The notes under the pieces: generated by a model
Databases searched by the model: none
What the model saw: the letters and a program-made list of their open reading frames with translations, nothing else
Told to the model about the DNA's origin: nothing
Shown: positions 28,516-36,783 of the stretch, piece by piece
How the letters are laid out: each line of letters begins with the position of its first letter
Numbering within the stretch: the stretch's first letter is position 1
Program-made: the position numbers and the translations under genes
Assembly (NCBI GenBank): GCA_027489035.1
Contig: JAIYAN010000008.1
Span: 1-64,000 of the forward strand
DNA from: Chitinophagaceae bacterium
GTDB lineage: Bacteria > Bacteroidota > Bacteroidia > Chitinophagales > Chitinophagaceae
Direction: 5' to 3'
DNA: 64,000 nt

Positions 28516-28588
28516 GGTGCGGTAGCTCAGTTGGTAGAGCAATGGACTGAAAATCCATGTGTCGCCGGTTCAACCCCGGCCCACACCA
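28516..28588 (+). tRNA. tRNA-Phe (anticodon GAA)
   Basis: A full cloverleaf: acceptor 28516-28522 with 28581-28587 (one C-A mismatch), D arm with AGTTGGTAGA, anticodon stem ATGGA/TCCAT with loop CTGAAAA (anticodon 28549-28551), and T stem GCCGG/CCGGC with loop TTCAACC. CCA is not encoded. A partial echo of the D arm (TAGCTCAAATGGTA) lies just upstream at 28501-28514. Confidence 0.95.
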
Positions 28589-28593
28589 CTTTT

Positions 28594-28640
28594 AAGGGCT
28601 GATAATCAATTAAAACACTGATTATCAGTCCTTTTTGTTT
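28594..28640 (+). terminator. Intrinsic terminator after tRNA-Phe
   Basis: Arms 28594-28608 and 28619-28633 pair over 15 positions with one G-U, with a 10-base loop and a T-tract starting in the right arm. Confidence 0.9.
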
Positions 28641-28899
28641 GTAAATTAGTTTTGTATAACTATTTATTTAAAATACAAATTACCTACTGAGATCAGTTTT
28701 CTCATAAGTTTGTTTAGTTGGTAACCGCTCAGTTAGTAAAATAATAATTCCCCTTGGATTTTAATTCTATTCATTCAAATGTCTTCACTATCGATAATCG
28801 TGTAATGAAGATTTTGTTATATTTGAAAAATATATCCTTATGTTATAACTAGTTTATTTCTTAAATATATTACGTTAATAAAAGTTGAATTTATTTTTT
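28641..28899. other. AT-rich gap between the tRNA terminator and a secreted protein gene
   Basis: No coding frame, RNA or clear repeat is seen. It contains one GGTAACC at about 28722 without the second half of the sigma-type motif described near 46.4 kb. Confidence 0.5.
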
Positions 28900-29379
28900 A
28901 TGAAAAATATTTTAGCAGTCTTTTGTTTACTTATTGTTTTTAATGCAAAAGCACAAAATTATAAATACTACCAGACAGAAAACATTCATAATAAATTACA
29001 ACTCAATTCCAAAACTGGAGAGGTTTTACAGGTGCAAGATGATGGACAAACTTTTACAGTTAATGCTGCACTGACTGTTGAAAATGAAATCCCAAATAGA
29101 TACGCATTGTTTAAAACTGAAAACATGTGGACTTTTATTCTGTTAGATCAATTTTCAGGAAAATTGTGGCAATGTCAATATAGTGTCAAGGGACCGGATT
29201 ATCGAAATACTTGGGGTATAAACACTTTATCTTTATCATATTCTCGAATTAGTAAGTTTAGAATTGAGCCGCTAATTAGCATGTTTCAGTTTTATCTAAT
29301 AAATGATGAAACTGGAGAGAGATGGAAATTTCAATGGAGTTCTCAAGGGGATGAATATCGTTGGATTCAAAAACTATAA
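28900..29379 (+). CDS. Small secreted protein with internal repeats
   Basis: 159 residues from the ATG at 28900, which opens the signal peptide (MKNILAVFCLL to AKAQ); the upstream in-frame TTG was rejected. Two or three related units are visible: DQFSGKLWQCQYSVKGPDYR and NDETGERWKFQWSSQGDEYR, plus a weaker NSKTGEVLQVQ. Each has a T/S-G-x-x-W/L-Q pattern, which suggests a small repeat-based beta fold. The function is unknown. It is the first gene of the accessory stretch. Confidence 0.65.
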   Translation: MKNILAVFCLLIVFNAKAQNYKYYQTENIHNKLQLNSKTGEVLQVQDDGQTFTVNAALTVENEIPNRYALFKTENMWTFILLDQFSGKLWQCQYSVKGPDYRNTWGINTLSLSYSRISKFRIEPLISMFQFYLINDETGERWKFQWSSQGDEYRWIQKL

Positions 29380-29416
29380 AAAATTGATCGCTGCACGAAA
29401 ATGAAGAATGAGATGA

Positions 29417-29599
29417 GTAAGATTATGGGGATTAATCAGTAGTGTCTCTCGGTTTTGTTTAAAATATACACGGATATTAATTGCTGAAATACGGAAGCGT
29501 GATGAGGAGGGGAATTTATTATATTTGAAGGGGATTCGCTTAGGTATGTCTTATATGGTAGCGGACATGTTAAAAACGAAACATATAATAAACAAATAA
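29417..29599 (+). pseudogene. Possible gene remnant without a start
   Basis: An open frame with coding-like residues (RILIAEIRKRDEEGNLLYL, then LGMSYMVADML) lies directly before the next gene. It has no start codon before the conserved-looking part, and TGA closes it at 29414. It reads like the C-terminal end of a lost gene. The family was not recognised. Confidence 0.3.
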
Positions 29600-29606
29600 A
29601 ATAAAA

Positions 29607-30425
29607 ATGCTCATTTTAGATAAAGACGGAAGTGCCAAAAGATTTTTCTACACAGGAAATGGAATGTTTGATGGAAAATTATTTTCATATAACGAACTTT
29701 TAAAATTTGCGATTGAAATTCTCACTTCCGAATATCAGAATAGAGACATTGAAGTAACTGATATAAACTACAACATTGACCACTCAACTTTTAATTTCAA
29801 AATCAATAATACCAATAATAAAATTGGCTTTATAATTAATCTTAATGCAAGCCAAGATGGACCTAATAATTTTGATTTAGACGATTATTTAGACCTAATT
29901 GAAAATTCTATAAAACAAAAATACATTCCTAGACTAGCGACAGCTACTTTTTGGGAATTCGAAAAAAAAGGTGATTGGGGCATAGTAGAAATAGGAAAAA
30001 ATGGCACAAAGGATGGAGTATATCCTTTTGTTGTAAAATTTGAGTTTCAATCACTATTGACTTCTGAAGTGAACCCGATTCTTGACAGAGTAAATTCACA
30101 CAATGAATTACTTTTAATTTTCGCAAAAGCATGGGAAACGTTGGATACTTCTATAATCGAGCCATACATTGATAAAGATTTTCATTTTCATTCAGATTGG
30201 GTATTTGACGAATTACCTTGCCGAAAAGAATATATTGAATATTTTAAGGGTAAGCTAGAAACGTTGAAAAGACATAATTTAAAGCCAACTTTTGACATTG
30301 TTAAGTCTTCTGACGGTGAACTTGCAATAATTTTTGACCAAAATGGTGAGAAAGGATTATTTAAAATTAAAACTTTAGAAGGACGAATTAATCAAGCAAA
30401 CTTGACTCAATATAATGAAAATTAA
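29607..30425 (+). CDS. Hypothetical protein with C-terminal SnoaL-like domain
   Basis: 272 residues, no signal. Residues about 1-155 are unrecognised. The C-terminal 110 residues (LLIFAKAWETLDTSIIEPY, FHSDW, YIEYFKGKLETL) match the NTF2/SnoaL-like cone fold used for small-ligand binding or as an accessory domain. It is the first of four + strand genes separated by inverted-repeat spacers and looks like a cassette cargo gene (inference). Confidence 0.6.
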   Translation: MLILDKDGSAKRFFYTGNGMFDGKLFSYNELLKFAIEILTSEYQNRDIEVTDINYNIDHSTFNFKINNTNNKIGFIINLNASQDGPNNFDLDDYLDLIENSIKQKYIPRLATATFWEFEKKGDWGIVEIGKNGTKDGVYPFVVKFEFQSLLTSEVNPILDRVNSHNELLLIFAKAWETLDTSIIEPYIDKDFHFHSDWVFDELPCRKEYIEYFKGKLETLKRHNLKPTFDIVKSSDGELAIIFDQNGEKGLFKIKTLEGRINQANLTQYNEN

Positions 30426-30445
30426 ACCGACTAAAACCGAAACAC

Positions 30446-30580
30446 GAACCGTTAGAAAAAAGCGGGTTCAGTGGTTAAATGAAGCTTTTTGCTTCGTAGT
30501 AAATTCATTGCTGGTAGACAGTTTTGTGCTTCGAAATCCGCTTCTTCGCCAAGTGCCAAAACGTTACCTGCTATGTTGAG
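30446..30580 (+). repeat. attC-like spacer 1
   Basis: Outer arms 30460-30468 and 30535-30543 pair at 8 of 9 positions, and an inner perfect hairpin GAAGC/GCTTC lies at 30481-30495. A GTTA-type end (AACGTTACC) occurs near 30560. The size and nested imperfect symmetry resemble an integron attC site, but the R boxes are degenerate. Confidence 0.4.
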
Positions 30581-30609
30581 AAAACTCCGAATCAATAAAA
30601 CTTGAAAAT

Positions 30610-31530
30610 ATGAATGAAGAAAACATTGAAAGAGCTTGGGAAGAAATAGACAAAGGGAATATCAAAAGCGGTATAAACCTCATTGAAGATGCTTTACGTC
30701 AAACACCAAATGACTGGAAAGTTTATTATAACTTAGGACAAGCTTACAAAATAGATGGAAGTATTGACAAAGCAATCGAGATACTTCATAAAGCTAATAC
30801 TCTAGACAATGAAGGCTATTTGTGTAATTATTTTGCCCTCACAGAAGTATATATGATGAAAAGAGATTTTGAAAATGCAATAGTTTCTTTAAGAAACGTC
30901 TTTTCGTCTTCAGAATCCAAAACAATAAATATTTTGCAAATCATTCATTCCATAGGAGTAGATTTTTTCAAGAATAATCAGATTCATTTTGCAAAAGAAG
31001 TGTTTGAAAAAGCAAACGAAATACTTTATAGTGTGTTTTTTACCGAATTAAGAATGTCAAGAGAATATCCTGATAGCTACATTCTTAGAACTGTCGGTAA
31101 TGAAAGTGAGTTAGATTGGGACAAAATAAATGATGAATTTAATGTATTTTTAAAAACAAACTCTTTGTGCTGTCAAATAAAAAATAATTTAGGTGTTTGC
31201 AGAGCAGAATTGGGCGACTTGCAGGGAGCAATAGAATCATTGAACGAGTCAATAAAGTATACTCCAGACGGACTTGATTATCAAGCACCAATAACTGCTT
31301 TGAAAGAAATTAAAGATATGAATAATGAAGAAAGTGAAATATTTAATAGATTGGGATATAGTGAAAATGAAATTAATGAATCTGGGAAAATTATATTTAC
31401 AGAAACTGGAAGGAAAGTAATTATGAATAATAGAAGCAATGAACTGCGAACGAAAAAACCACAAGCACGTAACAGTACCTTGTCAAAAGCGGGGCGGACT
31501 TGGTGGCATAAACTTTTCGGCTCCGAATAA
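30610..31530 (+). CDS. TPR-repeat protein
   Basis: 306 residues with several tetratricopeptide repeats (AWEEIDKGNIKSGINLIEDAL, VYYNLGQAYKIDGSIDKAIE, NNLGVCRAELGDLQGAIESL). It is cytoplasmic and probably a protein-interaction scaffold. The last 20 or so codons (from about 31466) are encoded inside the left half of the next attC-like spacer, so the natural C-terminus may have been rewritten when the gene was captured. Confidence 0.75.
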   Translation: MNEENIERAWEEIDKGNIKSGINLIEDALRQTPNDWKVYYNLGQAYKIDGSIDKAIEILHKANTLDNEGYLCNYFALTEVYMMKRDFENAIVSLRNVFSSSESKTINILQIIHSIGVDFFKNNQIHFAKEVFEKANEILYSVFFTELRMSREYPDSYILRTVGNESELDWDKINDEFNVFLKTNSLCCQIKNNLGVCRAELGDLQGAIESLNESIKYTPDGLDYQAPITALKEIKDMNNEESEIFNRLGYSENEINESGKIIFTETGRKVIMNNRSNELRTKKPQARNSTLSKAGRTWWHKLFGSE

Positions 31531-31603
31531 ATTTTAGTCGTAGCTTGACAGATGGTGCTCCGGAAGCCCCGCCTTCGGCAAGCTGCAAACCATTAGTACC
31601 AAT
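31466..31603 (+). repeat. attC-like spacer 2
   Basis: This is the clearest site. Arms 31479-31495 and 31566-31582 pair at 14 of 17 positions, with inner self-complementarity around CCGGAAG/CTTCGG. The left end reads CACGTAAC and the right end CATTAGTAC, close to the attC R boxes RYYYAAC and GTTRRRY. The reverse complement of the right end shares TRCTAATGGTTTGC with the left end of spacer 4. Confidence 0.5.
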
Positions 31604-31619
31604 TATAAAAACAACAACA

Positions 31620-32891
31620 ATGTTTAATAAACTATTTGGGAAAAAAGAGACTCCAAAGAAAGATTCATTAATTGAGTTTAAAGACGGCTCACATTTAGAC
31701 TTCGATATTTTTTGGTTACAACGTGAATTGGAATTTCAACACCAAAATGACAAAATTCAATTTAGGACAAACGAAAACCATTCTCTAAAATTTGGTGAAT
31801 TAATAAATTCTCTATTTGATATCAGAAAGGAAGAGCTGTCTGTTCTCACAATAAATGATGGGTCATTGAAAATTATTGAGGGCGAACAAGAGATATGGAA
31901 CTACGAATTTTTAGGACATTACAAACGTAATGAAAAAGGAGAATATGAGTATTACAGAGATGGATGCAGTAAGCTCGCAAATCAGATTGTTCTTACTTTG
32001 TCGTATAAAACTTACGAAAAATCAAAATCTGACAATGATAAATCAATCAGCAAAGTAGATGCAATACTTATGGTTCATTTACAGTACCCTGAAGGTCTTA
32101 AAGATAAAGTTCTTTACGTTCAAACTACCTTTTGCCTTCCAACTGTAAAATTAGAAAGAAGTAAAAAAGGTATAAATCCGCAACCTCAATCATTATCTAT
32201 TCTTATTGGGTTTGATTTCAAGACTAAGGAAGAAACTGAAAACGAATTCTATTCAATATTCAATTCCGCAAAAGAGAAATTAAATTCTGGAAATGTAGAA
32301 CAGATGAATTACCTCGAAAGAGAACTTATAGAAGTACTATTTCATCCACAAATTGCAAAGGAGTTTTATTTTGGTAAAAAGGTAATGGCGGAAAATAGGT
32401 TTTGGGATGCTATTGAGTATTTCAATAATGCATTTAAAGCATTACAGCAAAAATGGTGGGATAACAACTTACAAGACGAAGAATTCCAAACGTTGATTGA
32501 ATGTTCTTTTTTGATAGGCTATTGTTATTATGAATTAGGTTTGTTTGACAAAGCCTACAAGTATTTAGAATTTGCTGCAAATAACAGCAAGAATGGTTAT
32601 AAATATCAATCGGAATACATTAATTGTCTTATTGCACTTAAAGATATTCGTTCATTATCGGTTATTGACCACAACATGGAAATATTGATAAAAAAGAATG
32701 AAGACGAAAGAACCAAATACGACTTTGATTTTCAATTATTTCTAATTCGCAGAAGATGTTATTGTTTAATTGAGCTTAAGTTATATAACAAAGCAGAAGA
32801 AGGGCTTAAATACATATTAAGTATTGATCCGGAAAATCAATTTGCAAAACAAGAAATAGAATACATTAATCAACTAAAAAACAATGAATAA
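31620..32891 (+). CDS. Hypothetical protein with C-terminal TPRs
   Basis: 423 residues from the ATG at 31620 (MFNKLFGKKETPKKD). A longer TTG-started frame from 31545 would translate spacer 2 and was rejected. The N-terminal 250 residues are unrecognised (FKDGSHLDFDIFWLQRELEF). From about 265 there are TPR-like pairs (AENRFWDAIEYFNNAFKAL, SFLIGYCYYELGLFDKAYKY, CLIELKLYNKAEEGLKYIL). The function is unknown. Confidence 0.7.
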   Translation: MFNKLFGKKETPKKDSLIEFKDGSHLDFDIFWLQRELEFQHQNDKIQFRTNENHSLKFGELINSLFDIRKEELSVLTINDGSLKIIEGEQEIWNYEFLGHYKRNEKGEYEYYRDGCSKLANQIVLTLSYKTYEKSKSDNDKSISKVDAILMVHLQYPEGLKDKVLYVQTTFCLPTVKLERSKKGINPQPQSLSILIGFDFKTKEETENEFYSIFNSAKEKLNSGNVEQMNYLERELIEVLFHPQIAKEFYFGKKVMAENRFWDAIEYFNNAFKALQQKWWDNNLQDEEFQTLIECSFLIGYCYYELGLFDKAYKYLEFAANNSKNGYKYQSEYINCLIALKDIRSLSVIDHNMEILIKKNEDERTKYDFDFQLFLIRRRCYCLIELKLYNKAEEGLKYILSIDPENQFAKQEIEYINQLKNNE

Positions 32892-32892
32892 C

Positions 32893-32966
32893 TAGTGCTA
32901 ATAGCACCTGTAAGAAATTGGCTTCGAAATAGCCAACCTCTTTTAGCTGCAAGCCGTCAGCAGTGA
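32893..32966 (+). repeat. attC-like spacer 3
   Basis: A compact site. Arms 32912-32923 and 32931-32942 pair at 10 of 12 positions, including a perfect TTGGCT/AGCCAA inner stem with a 7-base loop. Outer ends AGTGCTAAT and GTCAGCAGT are imperfect inverted repeats of the GTGCTAAC/GTTAGCAC type. Confidence 0.5.
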
Positions 32967-32990
32967 TTATTAAAAAAATAAATTATAAAT

Positions 32991-33668
32991 ATGAAGAAGA
33001 CGATAATGTTAATTGCTTTTACAGCCCTTCTAGGATGTAATCAAGATAAAAAAATTAAGGAAGTAAAAACTAAAATTGACAATATTGAATTTAATAGCGT
33101 AGAAATTAATAACAAATATTGGATTTTTAATGCCAATTCAATTATCAATTTATTTAAAAATAATATTGAATTTTATACTGAAAATCAAGTTCGTAATTTT
33201 TTAAAATGGAAAAAAGATGGAGACAATAAATGGGAAAATGATGATTATGAAATATCCTGGCCAAAAAAACCTTGGGCAGTAAAACTTGACAGTGGATTTA
33301 TAGTATATAGTGATACAGCTATAAAATTTTTAAAATCAGTCCTGCCAAAATACTGGCGTCTTCCAAATAACAAAGATTTTACGGAACTAGATGATTTTAT
33401 AAAAATCAATACAAACAATTCTGAATCAATAAAAAAATATGTAAAACTTGAGGAAGGTTATTCTTGTGAGCGTAGTATGATTGTGGAAGTTCATGGAGTA
33501 TTTTTAAATTGTTCCAACACAAGTGAAGAATATCCAGTTTGGCTAGATAATAATGAAATATTTTGGTTTAAAAATGGATTACCCGTCTTTGACAAAAATG
33601 ATAATATATATTCTAATCACTTTGATGTATTTGCTGCCCCAGTTTTTTTAATTAGAGATATTAAATAA
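32991..33668 (+). CDS. Lipoprotein with FISUMP-like C-type region
   Basis: 225 residues. The signal ends LLGCNQD (lipobox at about 14-17). The middle has W-R-L-P followed by an acidic helix (LPKYWRLPNNKDFTELDDFI), the pattern of Fibrobacter-type major paralogous (FISUMP) domains, and ends with FAAPVFLIRDI. Such domains sit on surface lipoproteins. It is the last gene of the cassette-like run. Confidence 0.6.
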   Translation: MKKTIMLIAFTALLGCNQDKKIKEVKTKIDNIEFNSVEINNKYWIFNANSIINLFKNNIEFYTENQVRNFLKWKKDGDNKWENDDYEISWPKKPWAVKLDSGFIVYSDTAIKFLKSVLPKYWRLPNNKDFTELDDFIKINTNNSESIKKYVKLEEGYSCERSMIVEVHGVFLNCSNTSEEYPVWLDNNEIFWFKNGLPVFDKNDNIYSNHFDVFAAPVFLIRDIK

Positions 33669-33669
33669 C

Positions 33670-33760
33670 CAATGCTAATGGTTTGCGGACAGCATGAAAA
33701 TCAACTTTAAAGTAATAAGGAAAAAAGTTGAATTATATGAAGACGAAAATACTTACACTA
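33670..33760 (+). repeat. Half attC-like spacer 4
   Basis: The left end ATGCTAATGGTTTGCGG resembles the ends of spacers 2 and 3. It is followed by an inverted repeat TCAACTTT/AAAGTTGA around 33700-33735. No convincing right end is seen, so the array may stop here. Confidence 0.35.
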
Positions 33761-33842
33761 AACTTTTTTAATTTCAACAGATAACAGAAGCAATAAAATA
33801 ATGGCAGTTCTAATTATTGATTTCATTTAGATTTAAATAAAA

Positions 33843-34610
33843 TTATTCATCCAAAGAAATATCGTTATAAAATTTTATTTTGCTAAACTTATCAAGACTT
33901 AATTGTTTTCTTATGTAAGAATCTGATACTTTATTCTCAACCCCAATGCTTGCACCATTTCCTAAAATTATATCAAGTTTTCTTGTAGGGGATTTTGTTT
34001 TAATTAATTGCATTGAATCAATATCGATTACAGTAGTTCCAAAATTATCTTCAATCCACAAGTACCTTTTTTTATCTATTTGCAAGCTGTAAATTGTTGA
34101 ATGAGTACTTCCTAATACTGCATAAGGTAAAGAGAAAATTGGCTTCTTTTCTTTATTTATAATTTGTACAATTCTCATATTGCCGTTTTCAATATTTAAA
34201 ATTCTGAACCATTTATTTAACTCTATTGAATCACTGCCGAAAGAAACTTTGATTGGATTAAACTTATAATCAAATTCATAAACAGTTCTTTTGTAAATTA
34301 TAGTTTCGCTAAAAGGGCTAGGGTTTACAGCAGTTGTAAGAATAAAAAATAAATAGAAAATAACTAAAATAGAAAAACTTATAAAAAATAGAAGAAGCGC
34401 TTTCACCCATTTTTTATTTATTAATTTAATCACAATTGACACAATTATACTAAATACTACAATGTATACTATTGAGCAAGAAACATACTGTGCCAGCCTA
34501 CTAAAATGAAATAAATAGGTAATGAGAAAAAGACCAAAACTTAAAATAAGCATTAAAATTGGTTTCCAATTTTTTTCAGAATAAGATTTAAATATTGATG
34601 ATAAATTCAT
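33843..34610 (-). CDS. Hypothetical membrane protein
   Basis: 255 residues. About three to four membrane helices fill residues 15-110 (ILMLILSFGLFLITYLF, VYIVVFSIIVSIVIKLI, LLLFFISFSILVIFYLFFIL). A soluble beta-rich C-terminal domain follows with no family I recognise. It is the last gene in the minus-strand direction of the chaperone-kinase cluster and may or may not belong to it. Confidence 0.6.
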   Translation of the reverse strand: MNLSSIFKSYSEKNWKPILMLILSFGLFLITYLFHFSRLAQYVSCSIVYIVVFSIIVSIVIKLINKKWVKALLLFFISFSILVIFYLFFILTTAVNPSPFSETIIYKRTVYEFDYKFNPIKVSFGSDSIELNKWFRILNIENGNMRIVQIINKEKKPIFSLPYAVLGSTHSTIYSLQIDKKRYLWIEDNFGTTVIDIDSMQLIKTKSPTRKLDIILGNGASIGVENKVSDSYIRKQLSLDKFSKIKFYNDISLDE

Positions 34611-34686
34611 TTGATAGGGTTTGAGCGATTAAAACTCCTTATGAAGGACTACAATCAATTAGAGATTTTAAAAAGTTTGAAAAAGT

Positions 34687-35526
34687 TTACCGCCAACTTG
34701 TAACGATATAATATCTTGAATCATAATTTCCGCTTAAATATTCTGATCCTGCATAATTAGAACCGCATGCAGACGCAGCAACTCTATAGTTGCCACTTGA
34801 CAAATAAACGCTTCTTGTGCCTCCTGCTGGTATAGAAATCATTTTAATGTCATTACCACTATATCTTACTGTTAATTCGCATTGAGTGTCATTGGATATT
34901 GTAATTGTAGAGGAAGAGGACGAATTACCCCAGCCACTAGTTTGCTGAGCAGGCGGTAATTGACCGGTGTTCTGGTCTCCCATTATCTCATCTACTTCAC
35001 ATTTAATTATTTTTCTTTTGATTTCTTCAATATCATCCCTATTGGGATAATTCGCAACAAATGTTTTCCATACTGTTGAATTATTTGCATTCAAAGCATT
35101 TTCATAATCAGTCTTTTCTTTTAAAATAACTAATTCATCTAGTCTTTTTGAAGCAAGAGAACTATACTTTCCAGTAGGATATTGATTTAAATAAGTTTGA
35201 GTGTTATTTACTTCATTGGAATTAAGTGCAGATGCCCATTGTTCCTCCTCATTTATTTGATCTAATATTAATTTCGCTTCTGCACTTTCTGGCAGATTGG
35301 GATATTTTTCAATTAATGCATTTAGTTTTTCTTTTGAACTGGCATAATCTTTTGCTTCAAAAAATCTTTTGCCATCAGACAACATATTAGGAGCTCCAAA
35401 TTTTAACTCTTGCAACTCTTGTTCTGCCGCTTCCTTTTCTTTTAAAGCTTCATCATATTTATCACTTGATACGCATGATGACAAAAATAAAACACAAGCC
35501 AGAATACTAATTTTGTAAAGTTTCAT
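34687..35526 (-). CDS. Lipoprotein with YfiO-like helices and a C-terminal beta domain shared with the SH3 protein
   Basis: 279 residues. The lipobox is LFLSSC (Cys at about 18), followed by a short coiled coil (KYDEALKEKEAAEQELQEL) and helical repeats like those of BamD/YfiO (FFEAKDYASSKEKLNALIEKYP). After a Ser-rich linker, the last 75 residues (TITISNDTQCELTVRYSG to YYIVTSWR) align with the C-terminus of the SH3 protein at 45259-45798. It lies 38 bases after the zinc-ribbon gene and is probably in the same operon. Confidence 0.65.
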   Translation of the reverse strand: MKLYKISILACVLFLSSCVSSDKYDEALKEKEAAEQELQELKFGAPNMLSDGKRFFEAKDYASSKEKLNALIEKYPNLPESAEAKLILDQINEEEQWASALNSNEVNNTQTYLNQYPTGKYSSLASKRLDELVILKEKTDYENALNANNSTVWKTFVANYPNRDDIEEIKRKIIKCEVDEIMGDQNTGQLPPAQQTSGWGNSSSSSTITISNDTQCELTVRYSGNDIKMISIPAGGTRSVYLSSGNYRVAASACGSNYAGSEYLSGNYDSRYYIVTSWR

Positions 35527-35564
35527 ATTTTTTTATTTTTCTAAAAACAATAAAGCGAATTATT

Positions 35565-36161
35565 TTAATAGTAAGTTTTATAGTTGTATTTACATTTTTT
35601 GCAAAAAACATCATTAGGATTTTTGTATCCTCCACAACTACAGGTAGTCTTGCACTTGGAACAAAAAACCTCAACTGCACTCTTTTTTCCTCCACAACTA
35701 CAGGTTGTCTTACAATTAATGCAAAATACCTCGAAAGCACTTTTTTTTCTGCCACAAACACATGTGGTACGGCATTTCATACAGAAAACTTCATTTACTT
35801 CTTTATAATTGCCGCATACACAAGTTGTTTTACATTTATGACACATAAACTCATTAGCGCTTTTATATCTTCCACACATGCATTCTGTACTTGAGTACCC
35901 TAAATTATTATCCCAATCATAATTATTGTAAGAATCGATATTATATGACTGGGTATGGGTTGTGTTTTCTCTTCCCCATTTTACTCCACAATGAGGACAT
36001 ATCATTCCAGCCCTAGATTTTACTGAAACTGATTTGCCACATTTACCACAATGTTTGGATTCTGAAACTGTTTTATTCGAGTGTTTTTGTCCTACACAGT
36101 CAAATCCTAATAATTGGAATGCAAGTATAAAAAAGATGAGGAACAACTTAAATTTTTGCAT
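35565..36161 (-). CDS. Secreted zinc-ribbon repeat protein
   Basis: 198 residues with a signal peptide (about 1-25). A first ribbon (CGKCGKS, then CPHCG, about 38-59) is followed by a Tyr/Asn-rich linker and five tandem 20-residue repeats (about 93-192) of the form C-x-C-G-x6-8-F-C-x-x-C-K-T-T. Each repeat could bind one zinc through four cysteines. An exported protein with this many reduced-type Cys pairs is unusual. It belongs to the minus-strand cluster downstream of the small membrane protein. Confidence 0.7.
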   Translation of the reverse strand: MQKFKLFLIFFILAFQLLGFDCVGQKHSNKTVSESKHCGKCGKSVSVKSRAGMICPHCGVKWGRENTTHTQSYNIDSYNNYDWDNNLGYSSTECMCGRYKSANEFMCHKCKTTCVCGNYKEVNEVFCMKCRTTCVCGRKKSAFEVFCINCKTTCSCGGKKSAVEVFCSKCKTTCSCGGYKNPNDVFCKKCKYNYKTYY

Positions 36162-36205
36162 GAATAACTAGATTAACTTCATTTTTAAATATACTTTTAT
36201 TTTTA

Positions 36206-36343
36206 TTATTTAGATTTTTTCAGAAATGCTTTTAGTTTTAGACAAACTTGATACAAACTGGAATCAGGAAACCTGTCTGAAATTATAAGAGATAATCTTT
36301 CGGTAGTATTTTTTGTTTTATCACCGTCTAATTTATAACCCAT
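36206..36343 (-). CDS. Small ORF or C-terminal gene remnant in a 328-bp gap
   Basis: 45 codons from an ATG at 36343 (MGYKLDGDKTKNTTERL, ending LKAFLKKSK), with the frame open a further 12 codons upstream (DELKIKFYIKY). The amino-acid use looks coding. It may be the end of a broken gene. The rest of the gap 36162-36489 shows nothing else. Confidence 0.35.
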   Translation of the reverse strand: MGYKLDGDKTKNTTERLSLIISDRFPDSSLYQVCLKLKAFLKKSK

Positions 36344-36489
36344 ATATTTTATGTAAAATTTAATTTTTAACTCATCTCACAGACAACCCCCATGAATTAG
36401 TCGATTCAGCTATATAAGATCCAGGTTTTAACATCGTTAACACTTGTTTAATAAGAGCTAATAAAAAATAATTTTAAACAATTTCATAG

Positions 36490-36783
36490 TTATTTTTCAG
36501 ATTTATTGGTGAATAGAGAACCCAACAATAAAATGCTTACAACAACATCTATCACATTCCACAACTCTCTACCTAATGCAATTTTAAAGAATGGCTGAAA
36601 TAATAACGCTAAAACAATAAAAACAAACATCATGCTTTTATTATTTTGCTCATTGGCTTCATAAGCCAAAAAACAAAAGCCAGCAAATGCTAAAAATCTA
36701 ACTAGCTGATAAAACCCATATGGCATTTTAAATAAGCATAAAATAAATAAACAAGCAAGGGAAATTTTAATTACTCTACTCAT
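36490..36783 (-). CDS. Small membrane protein, DUF6804-like
   Basis: 97 residues, four short membrane helices (ISLACLFILCLF, FLAFAGFCFLAYEA, MMFVFIVLALLFQPFFK, VVSILLLGSLF). The ALGRELWNVIDVVV stretch matches the DUF6804-type small membrane proteins. Its start overlaps the stop of the TerB-like gene by eight bases, so translation is coupled. Confidence 0.7.
   Translation of the reverse strand: MSRVIKISLACLFILCLFKMPYGFYQLVRFLAFAGFCFLAYEANEQNNKSMMFVFIVLALLFQPFFKIALGRELWNVIDVVVSILLLGSLFTNKSEK

Noticed and set aside
31545-31619. TTG start extending the 31620 gene
   Set aside because: The added codons are translation of the attC-like spacer; the ATG at 31620 starts a normal-looking protein.
35590-35890. 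60-bp direct repeats that look like a CRISPR or tandem array
   Set aside because: They encode the in-frame 20-residue zinc-ribbon repeats of the exported protein; there are no spacers.
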